A stretch of DNA of 64,000 bases from Nocardia otitidiscaviarum NBRC 14405 (lineage in GTDB: Bacteria; Actinomycetota; Actinomycetes; Mycobacteriales; Mycobacteriaceae): positions 1 to 64,000 of the forward strand of contig NZ_BAGD01000118.1 of the NCBI RefSeq assembly GCF_000308635.1, written 5' to 3'. This document shows, piece by piece, positions 1 through 8,201 of this stretch. Position numbers and translations under genes: made by a program. The notes beneath the pieces are model-generated. The model saw only the letters and a program-made list of their open reading frames with translations. It searched no databases and had not been told where the DNA came from. Numbering within the stretch: position 1 is the first letter of the stretch; every line of letters begins with the position of its first letter.

Positions 1-545
1 GCGGCGGGGTGTCGTCCACCTTCCTGTCCGATCGCGCCGACGCCCCGGTGCCGATCTTCCTGCAGCGCGCCCCGCACTTCCGCCCGCCGCTGGACCCGAA
101 CGCCCCCATGATCATGGTCGGCCCCGGCACCGGCATCGCCCCCTTCCGCGGCTTCCTGCAGGAGCGTCGCGCCCTCGGCTGCCGCGGCCGCAACTGGCTG
201 TTCTTCGGCGACCAGTACGCCCGGGACAACTTCTACTACCGCACCGAACTCGAGGACATGTTCCGCTCCGGTTTCCTGACCCGGCTGGATCTGGCCTTCT
301 CCCGGGATCAGCGGGAGCGGATCTACGTGCAGCACCGCATGATCGAGCACGGCGCCGAGCTGTGGGCGTGGCTGCGCGAGGGCGGCCACTTCTACGTCTG
401 CGGCGATGCGGCACGCATGGCCAAGGACGTGGACGAGACCCTGCTGAAGATCGCCCGCATTCACGGCAAGCTGGACGAAGACGGCGCCCTGGCCTTCAAG
501 AAGCAGCTCATCGCCGAGAAGCGCTACGTGCGCGACGTGTACTGA
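1..545 (+). CDS. sulfite reductase-type flavoprotein, C-terminal part (5' end outside window)
   Basis: Partial gene that enters from the left edge; codons are in frame from base 3, with no start in the window. The visible 180 residues are the NADP(H)-binding half of a ferredoxin-NADP reductase module as found in CysJ and P450-reductase-type diflavin proteins. The motifs are GPGTGIAPFRGF, which contacts pyrophosphate, YVCGDAARMAKDV, and the terminal RYVRDVY that packs against the FAD. It would pass electrons from NADPH through FAD to a partner such as a sulfite or nitrate reductase. The partner and N-terminal flavodoxin part are not visible, so the exact substrate is inferred. Confidence 0.85.
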   Translation, partial: GGVSSTFLSDRADAPVPIFLQRAPHFRPPLDPNAPMIMVGPGTGIAPFRGFLQERRALGCRGRNWLFFGDQYARDNFYYRTELEDMFRSGFLTRLDLAFSRDQRERIYVQHRMIEHGAELWAWLREGGHFYVCGDAARMAKDVDETLLKIARIHGKLDEDGALAFKKQLIAEKRYVRDVY

Positions 546-598
546 ATCACGCGGCGTAACCCCACCTGTTGATCTTGCGATAGGGCTGGCCTAGGAAC

Positions 599-753
599 GT
601 GCTGCGTCCGGCCGACACCTCCGAGCCCCGCCCCACCCTGTATCTGCTCAGCGGCGCGGGCGGCGGAATCGACACCGCCACCTGGAAATTGCGTACGGAC
701 GCGCCGGAGTTCCTGTCCGACAAGAACATCAATGTCGTGCAGATCATGGCCAG
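599..753 (+). pseudogene. fragment of an antigen-85/mycolyltransferase-type esterase
   Basis: A 50-residue stretch (RPTLYLLSGAGGG, then ATWKLRTDAPEFLSDKNINV) closely resembles the region around the oxyanion loop of mycolyltransferases (Ag85/FbpA family, usual text LYLLNGAGGG...TWxxxTDxxxFLSDKNVNVV). Signal peptide, catalytic Ser/Asp/His and the rest of the alpha/beta-hydrolase are absent. The similarity stops just before the aldo/keto reductase gene, which is read from the other strand. It is a gene remnant, not a functional enzyme. Full-length family members attach mycolic acids to arabinogalactan and trehalose, so the relic itself indicates a mycolate-containing lineage. Confidence 0.65.
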
Positions 754-771
754 CCCGGCCACCGAGCCCGC

Positions 772-1806
772 TCAGACCCGCGGCGGGTTGAGGCGGGTGA
801 AGTCCGGGAGTCGGTAGTAGGGGTAGTACGGGTAGGGCGGTGTGGTGGCGCTGGCCTTGTCCAGGCGAGCGAGCTGGTCGGCGTCGAGCTGCCAGCCGAC
901 CGCGCCGAGGTTCTGGCGCAACTGCTCCTCGTTGCGCGCGCCCACGATCACCGTGGACACGGTGGGCCGTGAGAGCAGCCAGTTGAGGGCGATCTGCGGG
1001 ACGGTGCGCCCGGTGTCGGCGGCGATCTCGTCGAGTACGTCGACCACGTCGTAGAGCAGTTCGTCGCGCACCGGCGGCCCGGCCTCCGCGGTGCGGTGCA
1101 GGCGGCTACCCTCCGGAAGCGGTTGTCCGCGACGGATCTTCCCGGTGAGGCGACCCCAGCCCAGTGGGCTCCAGACCACCGCGCCGACGCCCTCGTCCTG
1201 CGCCAGCGGCATGAGTTCCCATTCGTAGTCGCGGCCGACCAGCGAGTAGTACACCTGGTGCGCCACATAGCGCGGGAAGCCGTGCCGGTCCGCCGCCGCC
1301 AGCGATTTCATGAGCTGCCAGCCCGCGAAGTTGGATGCACCCACGTAGCGGATCTTGCCCGCGCGCACCAGATCGTCCAGTGCGGCGAGGGTTTCGGTCA
1401 CCGGTGTCCCGGCGTCGAAGGCGTGCAGCTGGAACAGGTCGATGTGGTCGACACCGAGCCGTCGCAGCGAACCCTCGACCGCGCCGATGAGCCGGGAGCG
1501 GCCCGCGCCCGCGTCGTAGGGTCCCGGACCGGTTGGCAGTGCAGCCTTGGTGGACAGCAGCACTCGGTCGCGCCGCCCTCGAATCGCCTCGCCCAGTACT
1601 TCTTCCGAGGCACCGTCCGAATACACGTCGGCGGTGTCGAACATGGTGACGCCCGCTTCCAGGCTGATGTCCACCAGTCTGCGCGCCTGCGCCGCGTCGG
1701 TGTCGCCCCAGGCGGAGAACAGTTCGCCGCGCCCACCGAAGGTGCCCGCGCCGAAGCTCAGTGCCGGAACCAGCAAGCCCGATGCGCCCAGTCGACGGTA
1801 CTCCAT
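772..1806 (-). CDS. aldo/keto reductase
   Basis: 344 residues, full length for the aldo/keto reductase superfamily ((alpha/beta)8 barrel, NADPH-dependent carbonyl reduction). The catalytic tetrad is visible: D57 and Y62 in FDTADVYS, K87 in STKAAL and H128 in LFQLHAF. The C-terminal NADPH-binding stretch VIVGARNEEQLRQN is also typical. The gene is divergent from a TetR regulator that starts 84 bp away, so it is a likely target of that regulator. The physiological substrate cannot be read from the sequence. The C-terminal tail is tyrosine/proline rich (PPYPYYPYYR). Confidence 0.9.
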   Translation of the reverse strand: MEYRRLGASGLLVPALSFGAGTFGGRGELFSAWGDTDAAQARRLVDISLEAGVTMFDTADVYSDGASEEVLGEAIRGRRDRVLLSTKAALPTGPGPYDAGAGRSRLIGAVEGSLRRLGVDHIDLFQLHAFDAGTPVTETLAALDDLVRAGKIRYVGASNFAGWQLMKSLAAADRHGFPRYVAHQVYYSLVGRDYEWELMPLAQDEGVGAVVWSPLGWGRLTGKIRRGQPLPEGSRLHRTAEAGPPVRDELLYDVVDVLDEIAADTGRTVPQIALNWLLSRPTVSTVIVGARNEEQLRQNLGAVGWQLDADQLARLDKASATTPPYPYYPYYRLPDFTRLNPPRV

Positions 1807-1889
1807 TGCCCACTCCTAACGGAACCACAGTTTCATTAACAATCTCGACGATACACTGCCGTGGACACAAATGGAACTGGAGGACCGTT
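1807..1889. promoter_or_regulatory. divergent promoter region, aldo/keto reductase and TetR gene
   Basis: An 83-bp AT-richer gap between two divergent genes (TTTCATTAACAATC, then GACGATACACTG). A Shine-Dalgarno GGAGGA at 1879-1884 serves the TetR start at 1890. No clear palindrome was found, so the operator is inferred only from gene layout. Confidence 0.4.
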
Positions 1890-2507
1890 ATGAATCCGGA
1901 CACCACCGTCCCCGGCTCTATCCGCCCAGGTGGACGCACCGCCCGCGTCCGCGAAGCGGTCCTGCGCGCCGCCGGAGACCTGCTCGCCGAACAAGGATTC
2001 GCCGCCCTGGACCTCACCGAGGTGGCCGCCCGCGCCGATGTCGGCAAGACCACCGTCTACCGCCGCTGGCGCACCCCCACCGGCCTCATCGCCGACCTCC
2101 TGGTCGACATGGCCGAAACCTCACTCCCCCGTGCGGATACCGGCACCCTCGCGGGCGACCTGCTGGCCAATGCCCGTCTGGTCGCCACCACCCTGACCGA
2201 CCCCCGCCAGAGCCGCCTCTTCACCGCCGTCATCGCCGCCGCCACCTGCGACCCCACCGCCGCCGCGGCATTGCGCCGCTTCTACGGCACCCGCCTGACC
2301 GAATGGGCTCCCTGCGTGACCGCGGCCATCGCCCGCGGCGAGATCCCCGTCGGCACCGACCCCCGCGCCCTCCTCTCCGCCGTCTCCGCCCCCCTCTACT
2401 ACCGCCTGCTCGCCAGCGGCGACCCCATCGACGACAGCGCCGCCGTCGCCGCCGCCGACGCCGCGACCGCCGCCGCCCGCGCGGGCGTATTCGTCACGCC
2501 CGCTTAG
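1890..2507 (+). CDS. TetR/AcrR family transcriptional regulator
   Basis: 205 residues. The N-terminal helix-turn-helix is at about residues 42-60 (LTEVAARADVGKTTVYRRW), the standard TetR signature. The C-terminal half is helical and alanine rich, fitting a ligand-binding/dimerisation domain with C-terminal region of the TetR_C_16-like type. The ATG at 1890 is preferred over upstream codons because GGAGGA lies 5 bp before it. It is divergent from the aldo/keto reductase, which is the probable regulated gene. The ligand is unknown. Confidence 0.88.
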   Translation: MNPDTTVPGSIRPGGRTARVREAVLRAAGDLLAEQGFAALDLTEVAARADVGKTTVYRRWRTPTGLIADLLVDMAETSLPRADTGTLAGDLLANARLVATTLTDPRQSRLFTAVIAAATCDPTAAAALRRFYGTRLTEWAPCVTAAIARGEIPVGTDPRALLSAVSAPLYYRLLASGDPIDDSAAVAAADAATAAARAGVFVTPA

Positions 2508-2698
2508 CGATACGTAGCCCTGCCCGGGCTCCACCGCGTCGGCACCAGGCCCGCGGGCAGGTAGCGCCCGATCGCGACACCCACTCATCTCGACCCGGCC
2601 ACCGCATCGACGAACGCCGCAACCGCGAGGGCCGGGCCGGAACCAACGCACCGGTCACGCCGCCCCGCTCGGCCGCGACAGTCGTCGGGGGGTGCCAC

Positions 2699-2757
2699 GG
2701 CTCCGTCGAGGATGGAGCCACGCCATGTCACCTCCGGAGCGACCAAGACTCCGGAGG
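2699..2757. terminator. two hairpins between convergent genes
   Basis: GGCTCC at 2699-2704 pairs with GGAGCC at 2714-2719. CCTCCGGAG at 2731-2739 pairs with CTCCGGAGG at 2749-2757 (perfect 9-bp arms, 9-nt loop). Both lie between the convergent TetR gene and the gene ending at 2786. There is no T-run, so intrinsic termination is only a suggestion. The rest of the gap 2508-2785 shows nothing else. Confidence 0.4.
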
Positions 2758-2785
2758 GTCGCGTCACAACGTGCGTGGACGTGCT

Positions 2786-3379
2786 TCAAGAGTGGGACCA
2801 GGCCGGGTCGCGGCCGGTGAGGCCGATGAGGCGGTCGAGAGTGGGGGCGGTGTCGGGGACCGGGACGACCGGGCCGAAGAGGCCGGGGGTGCCCTCCTCG
2901 GGGGTGGCGCGCAACCAGTCCGCCAGGAGGGTGACGTCGTCGTTGTCGGGGTGGTAGGGCTGGCCGGTGGCGCGGGCCAGATCCCAGGCGTGGATGACCA
3001 GTTCGTTGAGGGCCACCGTCGCCATTTCGGGAGCGGGCAGCAGCACCCCGCCCGCCTCGGTGTCCCCCTCCCACGCCGACGGCTCCCGCCAGGCTGAGAC
3101 CAGGGCCTCGAGCCGGACGGGGATCCGGGTGCGCCAATCGTCGGGCAGTTCGGGCTCCACCTCCGTGGGGGACACCGAGTGGCCGATCGACTCCTTGGTG
3201 GCGGCCGCGCGGAAGGCCTCCGTGAGCCCGGCGACATGGGCGAGCAGCTGCCGCACCGACATACCGCCGCTGGGGGTGGCGGTCTCGAGCTGGTCATCGG
3301 TGATCGCGGTGACGACCGCCGCCATGGTCGCGGCGGCGGATTTCATATCGAATGCGGCCTTGTTGTCGGTATCAGACAT
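2786..3379 (-). CDS. TIGR03086/maleylpyruvate isomerase-type DinB-fold protein
   Basis: 197 residues. The pattern MSVRQLLAHVAGLTEAF, followed by ALNELVIHAWDLARATG, is characteristic of the mycothiol-dependent DinB/maleylpyruvate isomerase-N superfamily (TIGR03086 group). In this group three histidines bind a divalent metal, here probably the His in LLAHVAG and the His in VIHAWDLA with one more. Such proteins are thiol-linked isomerases or transferases, but the substrate is unknown here. A GGAGG lies about 10 bp before the chosen ATG at 3379; an in-frame ATG at 3385 is a close alternative. Convergent with the TetR gene. Confidence 0.8.
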   Translation of the reverse strand: MSDTDNKAAFDMKSAAATMAAVVTAITDDQLETATPSGGMSVRQLLAHVAGLTEAFRAAATKESIGHSVSPTEVEPELPDDWRTRIPVRLEALVSAWREPSAWEGDTEAGGVLLPAPEMATVALNELVIHAWDLARATGQPYHPDNDDVTLLADWLRATPEEGTPGLFGPVVPVPDTAPTLDRLIGLTGRDPAWSHS

Positions 3380-3561
3380 AGCCATCGGTCCTCCCGAACG
3401 CATCGGACGCCCACGGCGGGCGGTCCGCTCACCCATAGGGACTGTTCGGCGCGTCGAGACTCATCGGTGCCCCGTGCCCGATCGTGCGGATGTGCGTGCA
3501 CGGCCACTCCGAAACCGACTCGTTAGCAGCGAAAACGCGTGGCGGCGCGGAGAATTGGTAG

Positions 3562-3795
3562 ATGAAGGGTGATCGAGTGGAGATCGTCGTCGATACCGGC
3601 GACGGCTACCGCAATTACGAGGTGCGCGCGACCCGGGCCGGGCGGCGCGTCGAAACACGGATCGCGCGCGGGGTGGTGGAGGTCAGCGAGATCACGCGCA
3701 CCGGCACCCCGGTGCGCACCGCGCGTTTCCTGTCCAACCGGGTGGTGGCGCTGGTGGAGCATCCGGCCGAGAACGGATCGCTGCCGGGCGAATAG
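3562..3795 (+). CDS. conserved small protein of unknown function
   Basis: 77 residues, beginning MKGDRVEIVVDTGDGYRNYEV and ending PAENGSLPGE. It is beta-rich by eye (alternating hydrophobic residues), with no cysteines, no signal peptide and no membrane segment. Codon use (G/C in third positions) matches neighbouring genes, and a CGGAG lies about 10 bp upstream of the ATG, so it is probably translated. I do not recognise a family. It stands alone between a divergent gene and a small acidic protein gene. Confidence 0.55.
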   Translation: MKGDRVEIVVDTGDGYRNYEVRATRAGRRVETRIARGVVEVSEITRTGTPVRTARFLSNRVVALVEHPAENGSLPGE

Positions 3796-3967
3796 GCGCA
3801 CGAGCGCATAATCCGAGGCAGGGCGGGCATCCCGGGTACCGGGCGGTGCGCGCGTGGTGGTTGCCAGCTCGGCCTATCGGGCGCATCCTCGACAGTGCCG
3901 GGTGGCGGTGCGCGCCGGATGCCCGGCCCACGGTCAGGCCGTCGACTCAGCTGGAGAGGAGCACCTG

Positions 3968-4204
3968 ATGACAGATCGAATCACCGACGCCATGAAGGAT
4001 GTACCGGAGGCCGACTTCGTCGAGCAGACCGTTCCGGCGTACGACGACGGCGGCTACCCCGCGGACGATTTCGACGCCGATACCGAGACGCCGCCGGAGC
4101 CCGAGCGCACCTGGGAGGCGAACGAGGCGGACGTGATCGAGCAGTCCATTCCGGTGCCCCTGGACGACGATTACGAGGACACGGACTCCGACAGCGAGTA
4201 CTGA
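3968..4204 (+). CDS. small acidic protein with an internal repeat, unknown function
   Basis: 78 residues, strongly acidic (Asp/Glu rich, almost no Lys/Arg), probably unstructured. It contains two related segments, EADFVEQTVPAYDDGGY near residue 14 and EADVIEQSIPVPLDDDY near residue 54, an apparent internal duplication. The start at 3968 follows GGAGAGG with good spacing. A hairpin follows the stop codon. Acidic proteins of this kind occur in Nocardia and relatives, but no role can be assigned. Confidence 0.6.
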   Translation: MTDRITDAMKDVPEADFVEQTVPAYDDGGYPADDFDADTETPPEPERTWEANEADVIEQSIPVPLDDDYEDTDSDSEY

Positions 4205-4214
4205 CCCGAAGGAC

Positions 4215-4249
4215 GCGGCGGCGAACCTCCCCGATGGGTTCGCCGCCGC
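4215..4249. terminator. hairpin between convergent genes (small acidic protein, menD)
   Basis: GCGGCGGCGAACC at 4215-4227 pairs perfectly with GGTTCGCCGCCGC at 4237-4249 (13-bp stem, 9-nt loop), 11 bp after the stop of the upstream gene and before the end of menD. No long T-run follows, so it is probably a bidirectional actinobacterial-style terminator. Confidence 0.6.
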
Positions 4250-4309
4250 TTCGCGTTCAGGAGAGCGGCCCGGCCCGCGTCAGCCGCGCGCGGCGGGGAC
4301 CGACGCGGT

Positions 4310-5941
4310 TCAGTCCGCGATGCCCGCGCGCACGGTCGCGTGCAGTTCCCGCAGGCTGGAGCGTTCGGTGGCGACCTCCAGCACCCGGATGCCGTGGGCG
4401 TGCCGGGTCAGCTCCACGGCCAGTTCGGACAGGTCCACCTGCCGATGCGGGACCCGGTAGGCGGCGCACAGCGCGGCCAGGTCCATGCCGTGCGGGGTGC
4501 CGAAGACCCGTTCGAAGACGCCCGCGTACTGCGGGTCGCCCTGTTCCAGCAGTTCGAAGATGCCGCCGCCGTCGTCATTGGCGACCACGATGGTGAGGTC
4601 CTTGGGCCGCGGCTCGCCCGGACCGATGAGCAGTCCGGAGGCATCGTGCAGGAAGGTCAGGTCGCCGATGAGGGCCAGGGTGCGCCCCTCGTGCGAGAGT
4701 GCCGCGCCGACGGCCGCCGATACGGTGCCGTCGATACCGGCCACGCCGCGATTGGACAGCACCCGGATGCCGGGGCGGGGATGCGATACCAGCGCCGCGT
4801 CGCGCACCGGATTGGACGCGCCGAGCAGCAGCTGATCCCCGTCGTGCAGGGCGTCCATGACCGCGGCCGCCACATGCAACCCGGTCGGCTTGGGATGCGC
4901 GGCCAGTTCCGCGCGGATCACCGCGCGCGCCCGCTCGTCCAGCTCCCGGCAACCGTCCAGCCAGGCGGCGGTGGGCGCGCCGTAGGTGACCGCGCGGGTG
5001 CCGGTGCCCACCACATTGCCGGACACATCGGGCCAGCGCGGGCCGGTGGTGAGCGCGTACACGGTCACCTCGGGGTCGGCGAGCACCCGCGACACCTGGC
5101 GGTGCAGGGTGGGGCGGCCGGTGATGATGGCCTGCTTGGGCCGCAGCAGCGACAGCGCCAGCGGATGCAGCGGCGGCCCGTGCATGGGCGCGGTGGGTTC
5201 GGCGACGGTCGGCAGCGCGGCCAGTTCCGGCCGGTGCCCCGCGCCGTGCCCGGAGATGACGACCGTATCGGGCGACAGGTCGATGTCGAGGGGTACGTCC
5301 AGGGTGGCGTATTGCGTTGCGGTCCAGGGCCGTCCACTGTCCCGGCCAGCCGGCAGCGGATCGCCCTCGCGGGCGTCGGGCACCAGCGGTTCGCGCAGGG
5401 GAATGTCGAAGTGCACCGGCCCGGCATTGCCGGAGCGGGTGCCGCGGGCGGCAGCCAGCACCCGGCACACGGCCGAACGCCACACGCTGTTCTGGCGGCT
5501 GTATTCGGGATCGGCTTCCACTTCGGCGAGCCCGAGGCTGATGGCGGCGCGCACCTGGCTGCCGAACAGCCCGAACTGCTCGACGGTCTGATTGGCCCCG
5601 GTGCCGAGCATCTCGTAGGGCCGGTTGGCGCTGAGCACGATGAGCGGCACCCGCGCGTAGTTGGCCTCGAGCACGGCGGGGCCGAGGTTGGCGACAGCGG
5701 TGCCCGAGGTCATGACCACCGGCACCGGCCGGCCGCTGGCCACCGCGAGCCCGATGGCCAGGAAGCCGGCGGTGCGCTCGTCGATGCGCATGTGCAGCCG
5801 CAGCCGCCCCGCGGCGTCGGCGGCCTGGAGGGCGAAGGCCAGCGGCGCGTTTCGCGAGCCGGGGCACAGCACCACGTCCCGCACGCCTCCGCGCGCCAGC
5901 TCGTCGACGACGACCTGTGCCTGTGCTGTCGAAGGGTTCAC
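4310..5941 (-). CDS. menD: 2-succinyl-5-enolpyruvyl-6-hydroxy-3-cyclohexene-1-carboxylate synthase
   Basis: 543 residues. MenD is a thiamine diphosphate enzyme that joins isochorismate and 2-oxoglutarate in menaquinone synthesis. The N-terminal TPP-enzyme domain carries CPGSRNAPL and the catalytic Glu55 (RIDERTAGF). TSGTAVANLGPAVLEA and NQTVEQFGLFG follow. The C-terminal TPP/Mg site is GDLTFLHDASG then NDDGGGIF (about residues 420-450). GTG at 5941 is chosen because GGGAGG sits 9 bp upstream; an in-frame start at 5992 has no such site. menB, menE and menA also lie in this window, so most of the pathway is clustered but not in one operon. Confidence 0.95.
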   Translation of the reverse strand: MNPSTAQAQVVVDELARGGVRDVVLCPGSRNAPLAFALQAADAAGRLRLHMRIDERTAGFLAIGLAVASGRPVPVVMTSGTAVANLGPAVLEANYARVPLIVLSANRPYEMLGTGANQTVEQFGLFGSQVRAAISLGLAEVEADPEYSRQNSVWRSAVCRVLAAARGTRSGNAGPVHFDIPLREPLVPDAREGDPLPAGRDSGRPWTATQYATLDVPLDIDLSPDTVVISGHGAGHRPELAALPTVAEPTAPMHGPPLHPLALSLLRPKQAIITGRPTLHRQVSRVLADPEVTVYALTTGPRWPDVSGNVVGTGTRAVTYGAPTAAWLDGCRELDERARAVIRAELAAHPKPTGLHVAAAVMDALHDGDQLLLGASNPVRDAALVSHPRPGIRVLSNRGVAGIDGTVSAAVGAALSHEGRTLALIGDLTFLHDASGLLIGPGEPRPKDLTIVVANDDGGGIFELLEQGDPQYAGVFERVFGTPHGMDLAALCAAYRVPHRQVDLSELAVELTRHAHGIRVLEVATERSSLRELHATVRAGIAD

Positions 5942-6002
5942 GCCCCTCAGCCTCCCAGACAGTGGCTCCGCCCGCTGCGTCGCCCCGCTCACACCCCCCC
6001 GG

Positions 6003-6021
6003 TTTAGTTAGGCTTTGCTAA
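6003..6021. promoter_or_regulatory. candidate IdeR/DtxR iron box
   Basis: TTTAGTTAGGCTTTGCTAA matches the actinobacterial iron box consensus TTAGGTTAGGCTAACCTAA at 14 of 19 positions by hand alignment, including the core TTAGGCT. It ends 9 bp before the start of a siderophore-interacting protein gene. Binding would repress that gene under iron sufficiency; this is inference. Confidence 0.5.
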
Positions 6022-6030
6022 CTTGATGCC

Positions 6031-6855
6031 ATGGCGAAGCGCACCAAGTTTCTCAAGCCCGAGCACCGGGACTTCATCAGCGCGGAAGTGCTCGCGAGCA
6101 AGCGGATCAGCCCGAATTTCGTCCGCGTCACCCTGGGTGGCGCGGGCCTGGGCGATTTCGAACCCATGGGCTTCGATCAGTGGTTCCGGTTGTTCCTGCC
6201 GGGTAGGGACGGAGCGCTGCGCCTACCCACCTCCACCAGCACCCTGGGCTGGTACGCCCAGTACCTCATGATGGGCAGGGACACCCGTCCGCTGATCCGC
6301 AACTACACCGTGCGCGACTTCCGGCCGGCCGGGTCGGGCGAATTCGGCTCCACCGCCGAAATGGATGTGGACTTCGTCTCGCACGGCGACGACAGCCCGG
6401 CCTCGGCCTGGGCGAACAATGCCACCCCCGGCGGCAAGGTGGGGCTGCTCGACGAGGGCATCACCTTCCAGCCGCCCGAGCACACCGAATCCGTTCTGCT
6501 GCTCGGCGACGAGAGCGCGCTGCCCGCCATCGCCGGGGTGCTGCGGTCGGCCTCGCGCGATCTGCGGGGCGTCGCGTTCATCGAGGTCCCGCACGCCGAC
6601 GACGTGCAGCGGCTCGACGAACCGGCGGGGGTGGACGTGCACTGGCTGGTGCGCGCCGACGCGCACGACGAGGTGGGCGCGGCGGCCGCGGCGGCGGTGC
6701 GCGCGGCGGATATCCCGACCCGCGGCGTGTACGCCTGGACGGCGGGTGAACAAACATTGGTCTCGGGAGTGCGCCGCCATCTGGTCGAGCACGGCATCCC
6801 GAAAACGGACATCACCTTCACCGGATACTGGCGAGTCGGCAAGTCCCAGGGCTGA
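6031..6855 (+). CDS. siderophore-interacting protein (ViuB-like ferric reductase)
   Basis: 274 residues, one complete SIP-family protein. The FAD-binding beta-barrel contains RNYTVR at residues 90-95 (the RxYTxR signature) and PGGKVGLLDEG. The C-terminal NAD(P)H-binding part has VLLLGDESALPAIAGVL and YAWTAGEQTLV. The family reduces ferric siderophores in the cytosol to release iron. The start ATG lies just downstream of an iron-box-like sequence and the gene is divergent from menD, supporting iron-regulated expression. The cognate siderophore is not identifiable. Confidence 0.9.
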   Translation: MAKRTKFLKPEHRDFISAEVLASKRISPNFVRVTLGGAGLGDFEPMGFDQWFRLFLPGRDGALRLPTSTSTLGWYAQYLMMGRDTRPLIRNYTVRDFRPAGSGEFGSTAEMDVDFVSHGDDSPASAWANNATPGGKVGLLDEGITFQPPEHTESVLLLGDESALPAIAGVLRSASRDLRGVAFIEVPHADDVQRLDEPAGVDVHWLVRADAHDEVGAAAAAAVRAADIPTRGVYAWTAGEQTLVSGVRRHLVEHGIPKTDITFTGYWRVGKSQG

Positions 6856-6918
6856 TTTCAGCCGGTGTCACACGGCGGTTTCGCGGCCCGCCCGGGGCCG
6901 CGAACCGACCAGTTTCAA

Positions 6919-7365
6919 TTAGCCAGCGTGCCGCTGCACCAGATCGCCGACCCGCGGAAGGGCCTCGGCGACATGCTTCTTCGCCGACGACCGCATCGAG
7001 TTGTAGACCTTGGTCAGGGCCGGACGCGACGACGCCGCGGCGCGCTCATCGGTGACGGCCAGCAGCGCTTCGGCAACCTCGTCCTGCTTGGCGACCAGCA
7101 GATCGGCGAAAGAGCCTGCCCCGCCGGCCTTGTACTCGGTCCAGTACGGCTCGAGCTTCTCGACGAACTTGGGCGCGAAAGACGACAGCGCGTCACCGAC
7201 GATGGTGGGGCTGACCTTCTTCACCGCGGCGTAGCCGCCCTTGACAGCCAGACCCGACGCGCCGCCCTTATCCGACACCTCCGCGTCGAGAACCGACTGG
7301 GCATCGGCCAGGAAGGCCGCGCGCTTGGTGTCGTCGAGCAGGGATTCAGACAGTGCTGCAACCAC
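6919..7365 (-). CDS. conserved actinobacterial protein of unknown function (DUF6918-like)
   Basis: 148 residues starting VVAALSESLLDDTKRAAF. The body LDAEVSDKGGASGLAVKGGYAAVKKVSP, split in two segments here, followed by a helical C-terminus, matches a mycobacterial/nocardial family of unknown function. The family name is from memory and should be verified. GTG at 7365 is chosen because CGGAGGAA (7373-7380 on the complement) lies 7-8 bp upstream. There is no signal peptide. Expression as a single gene is likely, since its neighbours are separated by 60-90 bp. Confidence 0.7.
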   Translation of the reverse strand: MVAALSESLLDDTKRAAFLADAQSVLDAEVSDKGGASGLAVKGGYAAVKKVSPTIVGDALSSFAPKFVEKLEPYWTEYKAGGAGSFADLLVAKQDEVAEALLAVTDERAAASSRPALTKVYNSMRSSAKKHVAEALPRVGDLVQRHAG

Positions 7366-7450
7366 TTTCAGGTTCCTCCGGATAGGTTTGCGATGAACGA
7401 GCGCACGCAACTATACGCACCGGTGCCCGCGCACACACGATGCCGACGCG

Positions 7451-8107
7451 CTACGGCTGCCAAGGCAGCAACTGCACCATAAGCCCTTCACAATCGGCCA
7501 GCAGCGTTTCAGATTCATCCAATAGCCGTGCGCTGACGAAGGTTTTGCGTCCCTCGACCCGATCCACGGTCCCTACCACGGTCAATGGCGTTTCGACGGG
7601 GGTGATCTTCCGGTAGTTCACATGCAGGAAAGCTGTCCTACTGATCGGTCGACCCGCATAGTGCACGAGCGTGCCGAACAAGTCATCGAACAGCAACGGC
7701 AGCACGCCGCCGTGCACCGCGCTGTTGCCGCCCACGTGATATCGCCGAAACTCCCCTTGACTGCGCACCCCGTCCGGCCCCGCCTCGACCACCCGCCAGG
7801 GCGGCATCAGCAAACTCCCGCGCCCCGGCAGCGCGGTGGCGCGCCCGGCGGGACTCGCCAACTCCGGCGCGCGGTAGGGCTCGAGCAGTTCGATGAGCTC
7901 GTTCGCCTGCCGCAGCGCCCGCCCGTACACCTCGTCCGGAGCGTCGACCGAGACGGCGAGGTCCTGCAGGGTGCGCATGGCCGCCACGAACGATCCGAAT
8001 TCCGGTCCGGGATGCGCCTCGACGATCTTGGGAAATCCGCCGTGCCGCTCGTACCGATCATGGTCCACCGCGCTGGCGTCGATAACAGGTTTCGGACGTT
8101 CGCTCAT
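7451..8107 (-). CDS. PaaI/hotdog-fold acyl-CoA thioesterase-like protein
   Basis: 218 residues. The C-terminal 110 residues form a hotdog thioesterase domain with GGNSAVHGGVLPLLFDDLFG at about 127-145; His132-Gly-Gly and Asp141/142 are the usual catalytic region. FLHVNYRKITPVETPL follows. The N-terminal 100 residues are a helical extension common in actinobacterial relatives. It probably hydrolyses an acyl-CoA. Its position next to menB is suggestive of DHNA-CoA hydrolysis, the missing thioesterase step of menaquinone synthesis, but this is inference only. Confidence 0.75.
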   Translation of the reverse strand: MSERPKPVIDASAVDHDRYERHGGFPKIVEAHPGPEFGSFVAAMRTLQDLAVSVDAPDEVYGRALRQANELIELLEPYRAPELASPAGRATALPGRGSLLMPPWRVVEAGPDGVRSQGEFRRYHVGGNSAVHGGVLPLLFDDLFGTLVHYAGRPISRTAFLHVNYRKITPVETPLTVVGTVDRVEGRKTFVSARLLDESETLLADCEGLMVQLLPWQP

Positions 8108-8122
8108 ACCAGCACGGTAGCG

Positions 8123-8136
8123 GGTGTTTTTACACC
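8123..8136. promoter_or_regulatory. small inverted repeat in divergent gap
   Basis: GGTGT TTTT ACACC (8123-8136) lies in the 94-bp gap between the thioesterase-like gene and menB. It could be an operator or a chance hairpin; there is no other support. Confidence 0.25.
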
Positions 8137-8201
8137 GTCAAGTGGAGAGCCGCGCCGCAGCTCACACCCGGGAGCGGCCGAAGGGGGTCCGATCGCCGAC
8201 T

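Noticed and set aside
4340..6007. 555-residue plus-strand frame opposite menD
   Set aside because: Antisense to menD, with Gly/His/Gln-rich text lacking any family pattern.
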